Source: Hippopus hippopus (lineage: Eukaryota; Mollusca; Bivalvia; Cardiida; Cardiidae). Taken from it: DNA of 64,000 nucleotides. Positions 34,030-44,136 of the stretch are shown here, piece after piece. Location: NCBI GenBank assembly GCA_946811185.2, contig OX328105.1, positions 37,698,974 through 37,762,973 of the forward strand. Direction: 5' to 3'. The stretch's first letter is position 1. Every line of letters starts with the position of its first letter. The notes below the pieces were generated by a model. It was given only the letters and a program-made list of their open reading frames with translations, ran no database searches and was not told where the DNA came from. The position numbers and the translations under genes were made by a program.

Positions 34030-34780
34030 TTTCTATCGTGGTTTATCGTTCAATACACCACAGTTGTGAGTTATGAGGCACAATAAATAATCCACGAGGG
34101 CGATAGCCCGAGTGGTTTATTCATTGCGCCTCATAACTCACAACGTGGTTTATTTGAGAAATAATCTTCTTTCTATCGTGATTTATCGTTCAATAAACCA
34201 CAGTTGTGAGTTATGAGGCACAATAAATAATCCACGAGGGCGATAGCCCGAGTGGATTATTCATTGTGCCTCATAACTCACAACGTGGTTTATTGAACGA
34301 TAAACCACGATAGAAAGATTATTTCGATTCTAACATGACCAACTCTTAATCAAAGGAAAACAAGTTCATACTTAGCGTAAAAACGCGGATGCAGATTATA
34401 TTCCATTGAATAACTTACTTACTTACTTTATACAGAATGACGTCACTCTATATACAATTACGTCACTGTACATAGAATAACGTAGATTTTACCACGCTTT
34501 CGTTGCACTGTGTTTATAGAGCTGAATTCACGTGTCATGTTAGAATGAACGATAAACCACGATAGAAAGAAGATTATTTCGATTCTAACATGACCAACTC
34601 TTAATCAAAGGAAAACAAGTTCATACTTAGAGTAAACACGCGGATGCAGATTATATTCCATTGAATAACTTACTTACTTTATACAGAATGACGTTACTCT
34701 ATATAGAATGACGTAGATTTTACCACGATTTCGTTGCACTGTGTTTATAGAGCCGAATTCACATGTCATGTTAGAATTTA
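34030..34780. repeat. E-family palindrome cluster, copy 1
   Basis: Two head-to-tail palindromes (AACCACAGTTGTGAGTTATG AGGC ... GGGCGATAGCCCG ... CATAACTCACAACGTGGTTT) are followed by two repeats of AACGATAAACCACGATAGAA ... CTAACATGACCAACTCTTAA ... ACTTACTTTATACAGAATGA. TGACGTCA occurs at 34438. The same cluster in reverse is at 49737-50550. Confidence 0.85.
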
Positions 34781-34945
34781 CAATGATCAACATCACTATG
34801 CTTTGAAGCAGTGTAAAGTAATGGTGCAAACAGACTTTCAATCGTGTTTAAATTGTTTTTATTCATTATTATGCAACAACAGCTATACCGTTACTTAAAG
34901 ATACATCTATACTCATTTTCAGCCAGATTTTTTGCCAGTTTTTAA

Positions 34946-36139
34946 TGCAGGCGTCACACAGTCCCGAAATTAACATCAGATGGCCATACGAATTTGGAAT
35001 TTTGAATTTCGCGCGAAGATCGTCCCGAACTTGGTAAACGGCCAATTGAAAGCCGAAGCAAGGATGGTGCCTTCAGAAGGCCACGCGATAGCACCCGAAC
35101 CAGACACGAAGGCAACACAAATATGCGAATTTTATATATTAAGTAGCTTACCCGCAGGACACACGAAGACCACACAACTTCGTGTTGAGAGTATAATCCT
35201 TTCGAACTAGGTCACGAAGACGTCACATGACCTGTCGATGGTATAAAACCTTCAGCCAACAGTGGGAAATTCAATTGCTGATCAGAAATTATTAGGGTAG
35301 AATACGCAGTATTCTTTATTTATTTCAAACAGAATCAATCTTTTATTCACCTTTATCATGCCACCAAAGGCAGGAAGGAGCAAAGGGAAGAAGCTGTCAG
35401 AGCCTGTAAGAGTTGCTCATCGTGTTCTCTTAGGTGTAGGCCTATCAAAAGAAGCAATGCTGCTGCCTTCTTTTTCCTGGTTGTCTCATCGTCAAAGTAT
35501 GCCATTCTGCTGGAAATAAATTATGATTAATTGTGATTGAAGTTTTAGAACCGTTACTCAGGTCTGACTGAGGAAAAAGCTGGCCTTTTATATATCCACG
35601 TTAAGTACTATGACACGTGTGAAACGCTGTAGCTGCTCAAATTCGGCTGTCTTCGGCCACACCGTGGTCCCATCTCGATGCCATCGTGCTGTAATACGAT
35701 GGCTACATGGCGGCATTGCGAGGACTTCACGTAGTCGTGTTGCCTTCCTACGACAATCGGGTGGCTTCTTACTTCCTTCGTATTATCTTCGTGAGGTGAA
35801 AAATGCCCGATGGCACCGATGATCACACGGGGTAAAGACGAAGATCACACGATTTGACAAGATGCCCTCACGATGTCATTACGAAGGACAAAATGGACAT
35901 ACGAATTCAACACGAAAATGAACCTTCGCAAGGTCTTCCGGCAATTTTTTGACATGCCAAAGATTTTGTCACCGCTCACGAAGTTTCTGCCGAAGCCTGA
36001 GGAACTCAACCGGCGGTCATACGATGGATTAAGATACCCTCACGAATGGCCCGATGTTTTTACGATCAGATGCGAATTTGAACATTTCATTTATCGTGTG
36101 TCCATCTGGTAGCAATTTTGGGACAGTGTGACGTCTGCA
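34946..36139. mobile_element. Non-autonomous DNA transposon, PIF/Harbinger-like by its TAA duplication
   Basis: Ends are inverted repeats: TGCAGGCGTCACACAGTCCC on the left and the complement of GGGACAGTGTGACGTCTGCA on the right, with similarity continuing about 20 bases inward (AAATT, CAGATGG). Both sides carry TAA (34943-34945, 36140-36142), as in PIF/Harbinger elements. The interior has many short CACGAAG/TACGAAG-type motifs on both strands and an ATG-exon-like segment, but no transposase ORF. It split an older repeat (34880-34942 continuing at 36143-36310). Superfamily assignment rests on the 3-bp duplication alone. Confidence 0.5.
35242..35405 (+). promoter_or_regulatory. TATA box and first-exon-like segment inside the Harbinger-like element
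   Basis: TATAAAA at 35242-35248 is followed 110 bases later by ATG at 35358 with the frame MPPKAGRSKGKKLSEP, then a gtaaga donor at 35406. A promoter, a short basic N-terminus and a donor in this order look like the 5' end of a spliced gene, perhaps of the element's autonomous parent. No downstream exon is recognised in the element. Confidence 0.35.
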
Positions 36140-36310
36140 TAACCCATTCCATCCTTATTTTATGAAACAATAATCGTTCTTGTGTCTTCATGCCAAAGGT
36201 TGCCCTGACGGCTGCAAGGTTTCACAGATTACTACAGATAGAAAATGCATTTTATGCTTTGGAGGCCTTCCAAGATATCGCTGTTGTCGTTTACGGTTTT
36301 AAATGAAGAC

Positions 36311-36839
36311 AAATCCCTTGAGTTTCTTTATCCCGTACACCATATTTCTTGATTATTTACCTATGATAACACAGCTAATTAATATCTGAACCATTATACG
36401 CACTATAAAGTTATAAGTGTTTTTTTCTCTCAGGCTGTAGAGATGTTTTTTAAAAGCATAGAAAATTTTACAGTAAAATTACGTTACGGTAATTCCTCAT
36501 GTTTTCTATTTGAAGGTTCGGTTCTAGAGCCACCTTTGCACGCGAATGAAAATTATCAGTCATGGTTAAAAAGTTTTAAACATAACTTGAAAAAAAAATC
36601 TGGTTTATACGTTTTTATCTAGCATGTTCTTAAATTATATTTTTAAATATAGGCTACATACGAGTAAAACCTAAAATAGTTCCGAAATTCACTTTTCCTG
36701 TCGTATTGTATTGGATATTTTCCTGTGTATAAATACATGTAAAACAACATTAACGAGAAATTGTACCGATCCAACCCAGTAATATTCTTATTGCAAATGG
36801 TATGTATCTGACGGCAAACCATTAGACGCGTGGAAAGCA
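36311..36839. other. Intron 1 stretch without a clear element
   Basis: AT-rich sequence with no recognised exon or repeat. Confidence 0.3.
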
Positions 36840-37020
36840 CTTGCTACCAACGAATAAAAAGTGTCTAAATGCTGGATATTGGTTTTTTTTTTTTCAGATC
36901 TCAAAGTATTGTGTAAAGAGGCGAAAATGATAGGTACCAGCACTTTCGCCATTTTCCACAACGCTTTCAAAAGCTTTTTTCCCAAAGGGAAATGTAAAAC
37001 ACGAAAATGTATGGTAAAGG
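36840..37020. repeat. D-family palindrome
   Basis: GGCGAAAATGATAGGTACCA GCACTTTCGCC core, a diverged D hairpin. Confidence 0.65.
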
Positions 37021-37081
37021 GAAGTGGTAAATTCATGGTCGGCGTTCGTGTTCGTTAATTTATTCTTCATGGCCTCTCTCT

Positions 37082-37290
37082 TTAACCTTTATCCTGCTAA
37101 ATAACTAAAATGACGTTTTCATTCCGATAGTAAAAACCAAAATACTGCAAATCCAGTTATATTTTGGGGAATAATATCTCCTTATCGGACAGTGTAGATC
37201 AAAGATCAGACTGCACGTTCTGTGCAGTCTGATCTTGATCTGCACTGTCCGCAAAAGGTCAGTGAGTCGCGCTTAGCAGCCTAAGGGTTA
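37082..37290 (-). repeat. A-family MITE, full length
   Basis: TTAACCTTTATCCTGCTAAA to CGCGCTTAGCAGCCTAAGGG, with central CTGCACGTTCTGTGCAG. A D element follows at 37291. Confidence 0.9.
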
Positions 37291-37505
37291 TCCCCTTTAC
37301 CGGTCGACAAAATTTCAGACTGATCCAGATTAATGCATTTGCAGACGACAAATTTAATGTGGTTTGAATGGTGTTTGTCCTATAAAGGATACAAAATATT
37401 TTGGGAAATGGAGAAAATGCTGGTTACCAGCATTTTCTCCTTTTCCCACAATTTTTAAAGGGTTTTCTTTTCAGGGTCGTTGAAAATCGCAAAGTAAATG
37501 GTTAA
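37291..37505 (+). repeat. D-family palindrome, strong hairpin
   Basis: GGGAAATGGAGAAAATGCTG GTTACCAGCATTTTCTCCTT pairs over at least 20 bases on each side. Confidence 0.85.
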
Positions 37506-37547
37506 CATTATTTCTGTAGTTCTACAAGCGTATACATATATTTAATT

Positions 37548-38062
37548 TTACTATACTGCAAAGAAATTTCTCGTGATCTGATTGGATAATATGCCCCGAA
37601 CATATATATAATGTACACTGGCAAAATCAACGTAAAAGCAGTTTCCCTTTCGGGAGCCCCGTATACATGACTACACTTTCAACACAACATCCAAAATGGC
37701 TGCGTCGATCAAGATTAACATCAAGATTATGCACCAAATTGCACGTTTTACCAAGGTTTCAGTGACGTTGACCAGTTCCCAGTGACGTCAGTTTTCATTG
37801 AATTGGGACACTCAGAAGGGAAATTCTACATCGTCAGCGTACTCAATTTTTGAAACCAAAAACCAGGTAAAATTCGCTTAACACACGTTGGAATGGTAAA
37901 ACTTTGCAGTATAATAAATTCGTTGTACGGTCAGGTGGCAGGGGACTCGGAAACTTGTTCACGGCTGTGGTGAATCTTGTCGCCCCAAGCCGAAGTGGCG
38001 ACATGATTCACCACAGCCGTGAACAAGTTTCCAAGTCCCCTGCCACCTGACCGTACAACTAA
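37548..38062 (-). repeat. F/G composite element, copy 1
   Basis: F: ACTATACTGCAAAGAAATTT at one end and AACTTTGCAGTATAATAA (37908-37925) at the other, with GCCCCGAACATATATATAAT, GGAGCCCCGTATACATGACT and CAGTGACGTCAG between. G: a palindrome TTGTACGGTCAGGTGGCAGG ... GAATCTTGTCGCC / GGCGACATGATTC ... CCTGCCACCTGACCGTACAA (37922-38056). Copy 2 in reverse order is at 52072-52583. Confidence 0.85.
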
Positions 38063-38099
38063 TAATGTATACCTTTATCAAACTATCTCCTGTTTTAGA

Positions 38100-38345
38100 A
38101 TGGATCATTGATTGATGGTATTTTTACGCCGATTCAATATTATTTCAGCAACGTTACTGTCTCTGAGCTAGCTTACTTATACATGTACATGTATGACATT
38201 AATTCTATCAGTGCTGGGATTTGGCTTTAAAGTTTATTGCCCAAGGGCACTCTCACAAAAAGTCCAGCGCTTCGAGTAAAGATCCGACCCGGACTCTCCA
38301 GGTTTGAAATCTCGCATCTTCATCAGGTAGCCAGGCCACCTCTGA
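38100..38345 (-). repeat. SINE of another subtype
   Basis: GATTGATGGTATTTTTACGCCG is the tail, GGGCACTCTCACAAAAAGTC CAGCGCTTCG the body, and GATCCGACCCGGACTC / CATCAGGTAGCCAGGCCACC the head in reverse. Confidence 0.5.
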
Positions 38346-38764
38346 AAAAAAAACATGATGAAAACCCTTACAATTATCAGTATTTTCTCCCTTCTTACGA
38401 TGTTTGTTACCTTTTCCAAGACGAGTTCTGCCATTTTGGCCAAATCTACCTTGTCATCAGCACGTGCTTTCAATTTGGAAAATGTCGATGATTTTGTCGT
38501 GTGGCGAACAGTTTGGCCGCAGCGTTTTATGTGTCAGCAGGTACAGACTCTGATTCTATATTCACTCTTTACTGTACGACTAAATTTTCGAGCTGGTCAA
38601 AATCATAGTATTTCAAAAGGTTTCTTCCTCTTGGTAGTTAAAACACGGGGTTTTTTGGTTAAAGATTTATCAATACATTACATTAACTGATACTGCGACA
38701 AAATACAAAACGCTTTCCTCCATAAACATTATTGCTGTTACCATACTATCATTATTGATTTCAG

Positions 38765-39000
38765 AATACGAATGGAACATTATATAGTACGGCACGGTTG
38801 GGGTACAACGAGAGCTATAGCACAATACTGTCGAGGACAAATGTCACCACGGTTGATGACGCACTTCCGGGGTGCCTGGCGCAGGAGTCCAAGCTGAACC
38901 TCTGGTTCTCTATAGCCATCTTTGCTTCATATTTTGCCTGCGCTTTTCTTGGACCTCTCTTACAGAAGACGGGTGTGTTTTTATTCCGAATTATTTTCAT
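38765..39000 (+). CDS. Exon 2: glycosylated loop and second membrane segment
   Basis: Residues 79-156 plus two bases of codon 157. The acceptor is tttcag at 38764 and the donor gtaagt at 39001. It finishes the loop between segments 1 and 2 with further sequons at N81, N93 and N104, then the conserved CLAQESKLNLWF stretch (compare CxAQD/E in SLC43 proteins), segment 2 (about 122-144) and the start of segment 3 (GVFLFRIIF). An internal GT at 38973 (gtgtgt) would also keep a reading frame, but it would shorten segment 3 by eight residues and throw away the match to the family, so the downstream gtaagt was chosen. Confidence 0.88.
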
Positions 39001-39112
39001 GTAAGTTATGCAGAACTTTCGTTCGAGAAACTACCTGTATTTTTCATATGCTTCAATTACACATAACTAATTATAAAGCCTACTTCGTCATTTTTTTCCT
39101 CAAGCTCATCAT

Positions 39113-39335
39113 TGCTTGATTGGTTGAATTGTGTTTTACGCCGCTTTCAACGTTATTTAAGTCATATAACGGCGAAAGCTCACATTATCCTGTATTACTT
39201 TTCAACAGAACTAGGCTAGGGTTCTAAAGTGTCTTGCCTAAGGACACTCACACAGAAAATTCAGTGCTTTGTGTGAGGATCGAATCCGGGCCTCTAGGTT
39301 ACGACTCCTACACTCTACCACTGATCCAAGTAAGA
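39113..39335 (-). repeat. SINE just downstream of exon 2
   Basis: TGTGTTTTACGCCGCTTTCA ACGTTATTTAAGTC (tail, reverse), AGGACACTCACACAGAAAAT (body), GGATCGAATCCGGGCCTC (B box, reverse), CTACCACTGATCC (A-box side). Confidence 0.7.
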
Positions 39336-39498
39336 CCCTGAGATTAACCTCAATTGGTGCACAAAATACAATCATTCATGCTACAGATTCACATTAAACT
39401 TTCATAATTTTCAAACGAAGTAGAGGAAGGCTCCAATTCTGCACAGAATTTCGGATATCAAACTTACGTCAAGGGCATGCCGACGAGAGGTGAGATAG

Positions 39499-39862
39499 AA
39501 TTTAAAGGCCCAGTAAAGGCCAAAATAACAAAGCAGGTGTCATAATACATTTAAATTTTAAATCATACAATTTAAAAGTATGAAAAATATTGTGGAGATG
39601 ACAGTCTGTTATCGCTGGCAGAAAAAAAGAATTCTAAAATCAGTCAAAAAGTAAACAAAAGACACGGCTACCTGGCAGGTTTTAACCTAGTTTTGAAATT
39701 AATTTCTCTGTCAGCAACTAACATTTGGACCGATCTTACAATGACAGATTGTCATCTTCACAATAATTTCCATAATTTTAAATGGTATGATTTAAATTCA
39801 AATGAATTTAAATACCGGCTTTGTTTACTCGTGGCCTTTGTTGTTACTTTAAGGCCTGCATG
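39499..39862. repeat. J-family MITE, full length
   Basis: Inverted ends: GGCCCAGTAAAGGCCAAAAT AACAAAG and CTTTGTTTACTCGTGGCCTT TGTTG. The interior has GCAGGTTTTAACCTAGTTTT and a palindromic TTTAAATCATAC / GTATGATTTAAA pair. Other copies: 56998-57375 and 61380-61685. Confidence 0.8.
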
Positions 39863-39949
39863 GATTTGTTCGATCATCCCTGGCCCCAGCATTATTTCAT
39901 CTGCAGGTGCCTTTTCTGTCCTGCACTAGACCTCATTTTATGGCATTAT

Positions 39950-40060
39950 AGTAAAAGCAGAAATTGTCCTAATACATGACTATGTGAGCTGTCGCCGTGA
40001 TATGACTGAAATAATGTTGAAAGCGGCGTGAAACATCATTCAACCTAATACAGGGATAAG
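39950..40060 (+). repeat. SINE tail fragment
   Basis: GTGAGCTGTCGCCGTGATAT GACTGAAATAATGTTGAAAG CGGCGTGAAAC: the shared 3' domain of several SINE types here. Confidence 0.7.
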
Positions 40061-40104
40061 CCGGTTGGTGACACAGCGGCCACCTCAGATCTTCTAGGGA
40101 TTGT

Positions 40105-40300
40105 ATTCACGAAGTATTGTTAAGAACGTTCTTAGCCTTATTCTCCAAGAGTTTCTAAATTTGAAAGCAATCGTGACAACTTCTGATTGGCTAAACCAAA
40201 TGTTGTAGCCAACCAGAAGATGTGTTACTTTCAAATCTAGAAAGTTCTTAAGAATTTGACAAAGAATATTCTTAAGAACGGTAGGTTAATACAAACCCTG
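40105..40300. repeat. I-family palindrome
   Basis: TTAAGAACGTTCTTAGCCTT, CAACTTCTGATTGGCTAAAC C, then the mirror AACCAGAAGATGTGTTACTT and TTCTTAAGAACGG. Confidence 0.85.
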
Positions 40301-40563
40301 GAGTAGCCGCATCTAAGTCGAATATGAGATGATTATGTTAAATGAGGCATTCGAATTTGAGAGATAATTGTTGATAACTGTGCCTTCGTTCCTACATGTA
40401 TATACATGTACTACAATGAAACCAATATCTATACAGGAATTATTTATTTCATGATGAGGTTGAACTATTGGATAAACTCTCTCACGGGACTATCAACTGT
40501 TGAAAAGACGATCGATATCCTTTTTCTTTTTCAATATAGCAACAATATCCTTGTAAATCAATA

Positions 40564-40836
40564 TGTATGGGCCATGCTCTGGCAAAAGGGGGCTTAATGC
40601 ATCTCCGTGATCCATGGTACCAAGCAAGTCATCACATAATTATGGATCCATAATATATATATTTTTTTTAATAACCGACTTTATCATGAGGTAGACAAGT
40701 CCTTGGACACATAGAAAATTGACCAATAGCGAAAAGTGTCGGCCCAGGTCAGCCTGCGCGGACTGCGCAGGCTGACCTGGGTCGATACTTTTCGCAGATG
40801 CATTAAGCCCCCTTTTCACAGAGCATGACCCATATA
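40564..40836 (-). repeat. B-family MITE, full length
   Basis: TGGGCCATGCTCTGGC to CACAGAGCATGACCCATA, with a perfect CCCAGGTCAGCCTGCGCGGA hairpin. Confidence 0.9.
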
Positions 40837-40862
40837 TATAAAACTTGAGCATACCGGACACA

Positions 40863-41113
40863 TTTGAGCCATGCTCTGTGAAAAGGGGGCTTAATGAATC
40901 TGCAAAAAAAATAAGATCGACCAGGCAGGCTGACATGCTTTGAAACTTTTTGCTTTCTGTAACTTGACTTTCCGCACGTCAAAGGACCATCCTACCTCCA
41001 GATCCATGTTACACGACATTGATTTTATGGATCCATAATAACCAGATGACTGGCTTGGTATAATACATCACGGATATGCATTAAATCTCCATTAGCCAGA
41101 ACATGGGTCATGT
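40863..41113 (+). repeat. B-family MITE in opposite orientation to its neighbour
   Basis: TTGAGCCATGCTCTGTGAAA to CCAGAACATGGGTCATG. Internal hairpin half deleted. With 40564-40836 it makes an inverted B pair 26 bases apart. Confidence 0.8.
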
Positions 41114-41606
41114 ATTACAGCAATCAGTACTTGTGCAGGTGCGTCTTTAGTAAACCGTTCTAAATTTTATTCTTGTTCTAAATCTCTAGAAATATGATTT
41201 GCTGAGATCTTCTGTCTGTGCATGTCTGTGCCATTTAGCCAAAGGTGAAAGTGCAATACACAGAATGGCTATTTCAATTCAGGTCAGATTGACACCTGTA
41301 AGCGGATTTTTAATCTTAATCCTGTAAAAGGTCAGCACAACTCTAAGCGGTTTGAAAATGTCGATTCCTGTTGCAATGGCGTTCATTGAACCGTGAACAT
41401 CATCTCTCTCTAACCGGAATTCAATCACAAACCCCAGATTTAAAGCCCCCCCCCCCCCGCCCGTTGCGTAATTCTGCAGTTTAAACAAAATGTAGAATTT
41501 TAAACGTACAGCTTGGTTGGAACAATTTGGCTCAAGAGAGCAAGTATATGAGCAAACCTGTCTCGACCGTTTTATATTTAAACTGTCTGAATTCAGTAAG
41601 CACAAT

Positions 41607-41823
41607 TTAAAAAAATGGGGTTTAATAGATCTCTGTGATGCATTATACCATGCAAGTCATCACATAACTATGCGGATATATGAAATTCACTTGTCTAACA
41701 TACGATTGTATCATGAGGTAAAATGGTCCTTGGACATGCAGAAAGTTTTCAAATGGCAAAACGTTTTGACCCATGTCAGATGCCGATGCATTATATCCCC
41801 CTTTCACAGAGCATAACTCACAT
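41607..41823 (-). repeat. B-family MITE, left end and hairpin eroded
   Basis: AATGGGGTTTAATAGATCTC to CACAGAGCATAACTCA. Confidence 0.7.
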
Positions 41824-41867
41824 ATTTCTGACTGTTGTACTCGGAACAGCTTTTATGATATCTTTAA

Positions 41868-42083
41868 GGTCTACGGCCCTTAACTCTCATATTAACAGAC
41901 GGAAGCTGCCGAGATTGGCCGAATAGCCTTTACGAAAACGTCGATGTTACGCACGATATTTACCGATGAGTTAGTGAGTCTACGGCCCCTAACTCTCATT
42001 TGAAAAGACGGAAGCTGCCGAGATTGGCCGAATAGCCTTTACGAAAACGTCGATGTTTACCGACGAGTTGGGGGGCCGTAGAC
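41868..42083. repeat. 108-bp tandem duplication with inverted outer ends
   Basis: Two units (GGTCTACGGCCCTTAACTCTC ... GACGGAAGCTGCCGAGATTG GCCGAATAGCC ... AAACGTCGATGTT). The right end GAGTTGGGGGGCCGTAGACC mirrors the left end GGTCTACGGCCCTTAACTC. Confidence 0.85.
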
Positions 42084-42502
42084 CATAAATTGTTTCAGAG
42101 GACATAAAATCTACCTCGTTAAAAACGCCATTTTGTTCTCAAATTACAAAAAAAATGCAAACAGTAGGCAAGAGATTGTCTTGTAGATAATGCGATCAAC
42201 GTTTGATTTAAATATTAGATTTTATATGCCAAGGTTTATTACAGTATCTAACCCTTTAATAGTTTCTTTCATTAGTATTATTTGGGATGGGGGGGGGCAG
42301 GAGGCAGTTATTCCATATACGAAAGCGAAATGAAATATTTTTAATGATGATTTTGATTTGAACAGAGTTGAGATAATAGCGTGGCATATCTAGACTTCAT
42401 ACAATAAGTTACAGAGCCTCAACAAGTTGATACCCTTTTACTCACATTAGAAGTAGCTTTCAGGAACCATGCAGATCATGAGGCATGTTCTGTGCAGTCT
42501 GG

Positions 42503-42712
42503 GTTCGTATTCACTAACCATTCTTAAGAAAATTCTGAGCAGTCTTATTCTCACAGATTTTCTACGTTTGAAAGTAACACAACTTCTGATTGGCTAAACC
42601 AAACGGTTTAGCCAATCAGAACTTGTGTTACTTTCAAGTCCGGAATGAAATTTTGGAAAATAAGACTAAGAATGTTCTTAAGAATGTTGTTGGATACGAA
42701 CCCTGGTCACTG
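42503..42712. repeat. I-family palindrome, full length
   Basis: CAACTTCTGATTGGCTAAAC CAAACGGTTTAGCCAATCAG is the centre of a hairpin, extended by GTAACACAA / TTGTGTTAC and closed by CTTAAGAA ends. Confidence 0.9.
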
Positions 42713-42814
42713 ACCGTCATTATTCGCTGTTTTATCCCTAACATTATCCGATAAGTGCTATTATATACAGAGAATGGGATTTAAGTCGCTGAAAAAATAA
42801 AGGTCGACATGATT

Positions 42815-43370
42815 AACTCTTTCCATACCATAGACGACACCAGAAGCTTTTGTGGACAGTGTAGATCAAGATCAGACTGCAGAGGAAATGTATTTTTAGC
42901 CTTTTAGAAAATGCTATTTATTTATTCAGTAGTAAAAGAGTTAATTCCCTGGAAACGGGTTAGAATGTTAAGGCCACGCTCTGGCTGTCTGTGTTATAAA
43001 TTAACAAATACTCTTAACCGGAAGACCAAGTTATAGAGTTATTTTTTTTTTAAATCATTTGCAGACCATGAATGGAATCTTCTTCAGATGTTTGAATTTA
43101 TCCTTGAAAGAAGTGAAAACATGACGGGGAAAGAAAGGAAAAACAATATTTGCTATTATTTTAAACTTTTCGCGCTATGTTTTCAGACGTATTCCTCCTC
43201 AGTGTCGTAAAATATTGCACTGCTGTAGTTAAGGGTTAAATAAGTCACAGCTTTTAATGACCTTCAGGAAAAAGGGGCTATTGGAAACAACAAGGGAAAA
43301 ATAGAAAATAGTGGTAACAATCATTTTCTCCTTTTCCAACAATGTTTTCTACCCTTTAAAGGTGGGTATT
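42815..43370. repeat. A fragment followed by two D-family copies
   Basis: ACAGTGTAGATCAAGATCAG ACTGCAG (A, 42856-42883), then a weak D copy to about 43235 and a clearer D core at 43295-43345 (GGGAAAAATAGAAAATAGTG GTAACAATCATTTTCTCC). Confidence 0.6.
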
Positions 43371-43638
43371 TAGATTTTTCACATCTCATCAAATTAAAAA
43401 ATATATATATCACTGAAATCTATATGAAAAAACAATACAAATCATCAATAATTAAGAATCATAAAATTACCAAAAAAATTCTTTGATGGTGTTCTCTTAA
43501 AAGGCTACGCAGCCTCTTAAGGTATATTTAGATTTCGCGCCAGAAATCAAAAAAGCATTGTGAGAATGTCAAGTGACTGGCACGTGACTAATGACGCTTA
43601 AATTCCATAACATAACAAACATGTAATTATTTTCCATA

Positions 43639-43685
43639 ATGTCTTCTTCGGACGCTATGTTTGAAGCTTCGTCTGTGTATTTCCG
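43639..43685 (+). other. First-exon-like ATG segment in intron 2
   Basis: ATG at 43639 opens MSSSDAMFEASSVYF, followed by a good gtatgt donor at 43686. The upstream 80 bases are comparatively CpG-rich (TTTCGCGCCAG, CACGTGAC, TGACGC). The minus strand has a 92-codon open frame over the same place with no recognised similarity. It could be the 5' exon of an old element or of a nested gene; evidence is weak. Confidence 0.2.
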
Positions 43686-44029
43686 GTATGTAAATGAGCG
43701 AGTTGCTCATGTAAAAATAGACGGTGTTTCCCGTCGATGTCGACCTGGGCCGTAGTAAATCTCTAATTTCTCTTGTTGTCGGATGGTTTTCGACTACTGG
43801 GGTTTTATGAATGAAAATTAAAAGGCTTTTGGAGTATAAGGATGATTGTTTTGTATTCTTGTAAATTTTCGTCCCAAAATCTGAAGGTCTATATAGAGCT
43901 TTCAAGTATCCATAAGTTACATACCTTGAAAGTTCACCTTGCGTGTCTTTTTTGACTGAGTATATTTAGTTAAGGTCAAACGGTCTCGGAATCACAACTT
44001 TTGGGCACTTCCAGCTGCACGAAAACATT

Positions 44030-44105
44030 TATTTCATGATTCGCCAAAGCCGTGAACAAGTTTCCAAGTCCGCTGCCACCTGACCGTGCAACTAATAATG
44101 TAGCC
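44030..44105 (-). repeat. G-family fragment
   Basis: GCCGTGAACAAGTTTCCAAG TCCGCTGCCACCTGACCGTG CAACTAATAATG, half of the G palindrome, immediately before the Tc1-type element. Confidence 0.75.
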
Positions 44106-44136
44106 TATATACCTCGGGTAAAAGCGCTATTCTATA

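Larger units (their letters stand above)
34880..36310 (-). repeat. H-family repeat interrupted by the Harbinger-like element
   Basis: The parts outside 34946-36139 (agatacatctatactcattttc ... ttttatgaaacaataatc ... gatagaaaatgcattttatg) match 8985-9215 (opposite orientation) and 49190-49380. This shows the element inserted into a pre-existing H copy. Confidence 0.7.

Noticed and set aside
35610..35822. 70-codon ORFs on both strands inside the Harbinger-like element
   Set aside because: Overlapping antisense frames without transposase or Myb-like motifs; probably chance frames in CG-rich subterminal repeats.
38973..38978. Alternative exon 2 donor gtgtgt
   Set aside because: It keeps the frame only with a different reading of exon 3 (donor 47400) and makes segment 3 eight residues too short. 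The gtaagt at 39001 with exon 3 ending at 47395 gives a gap-free match to SLC43A3.
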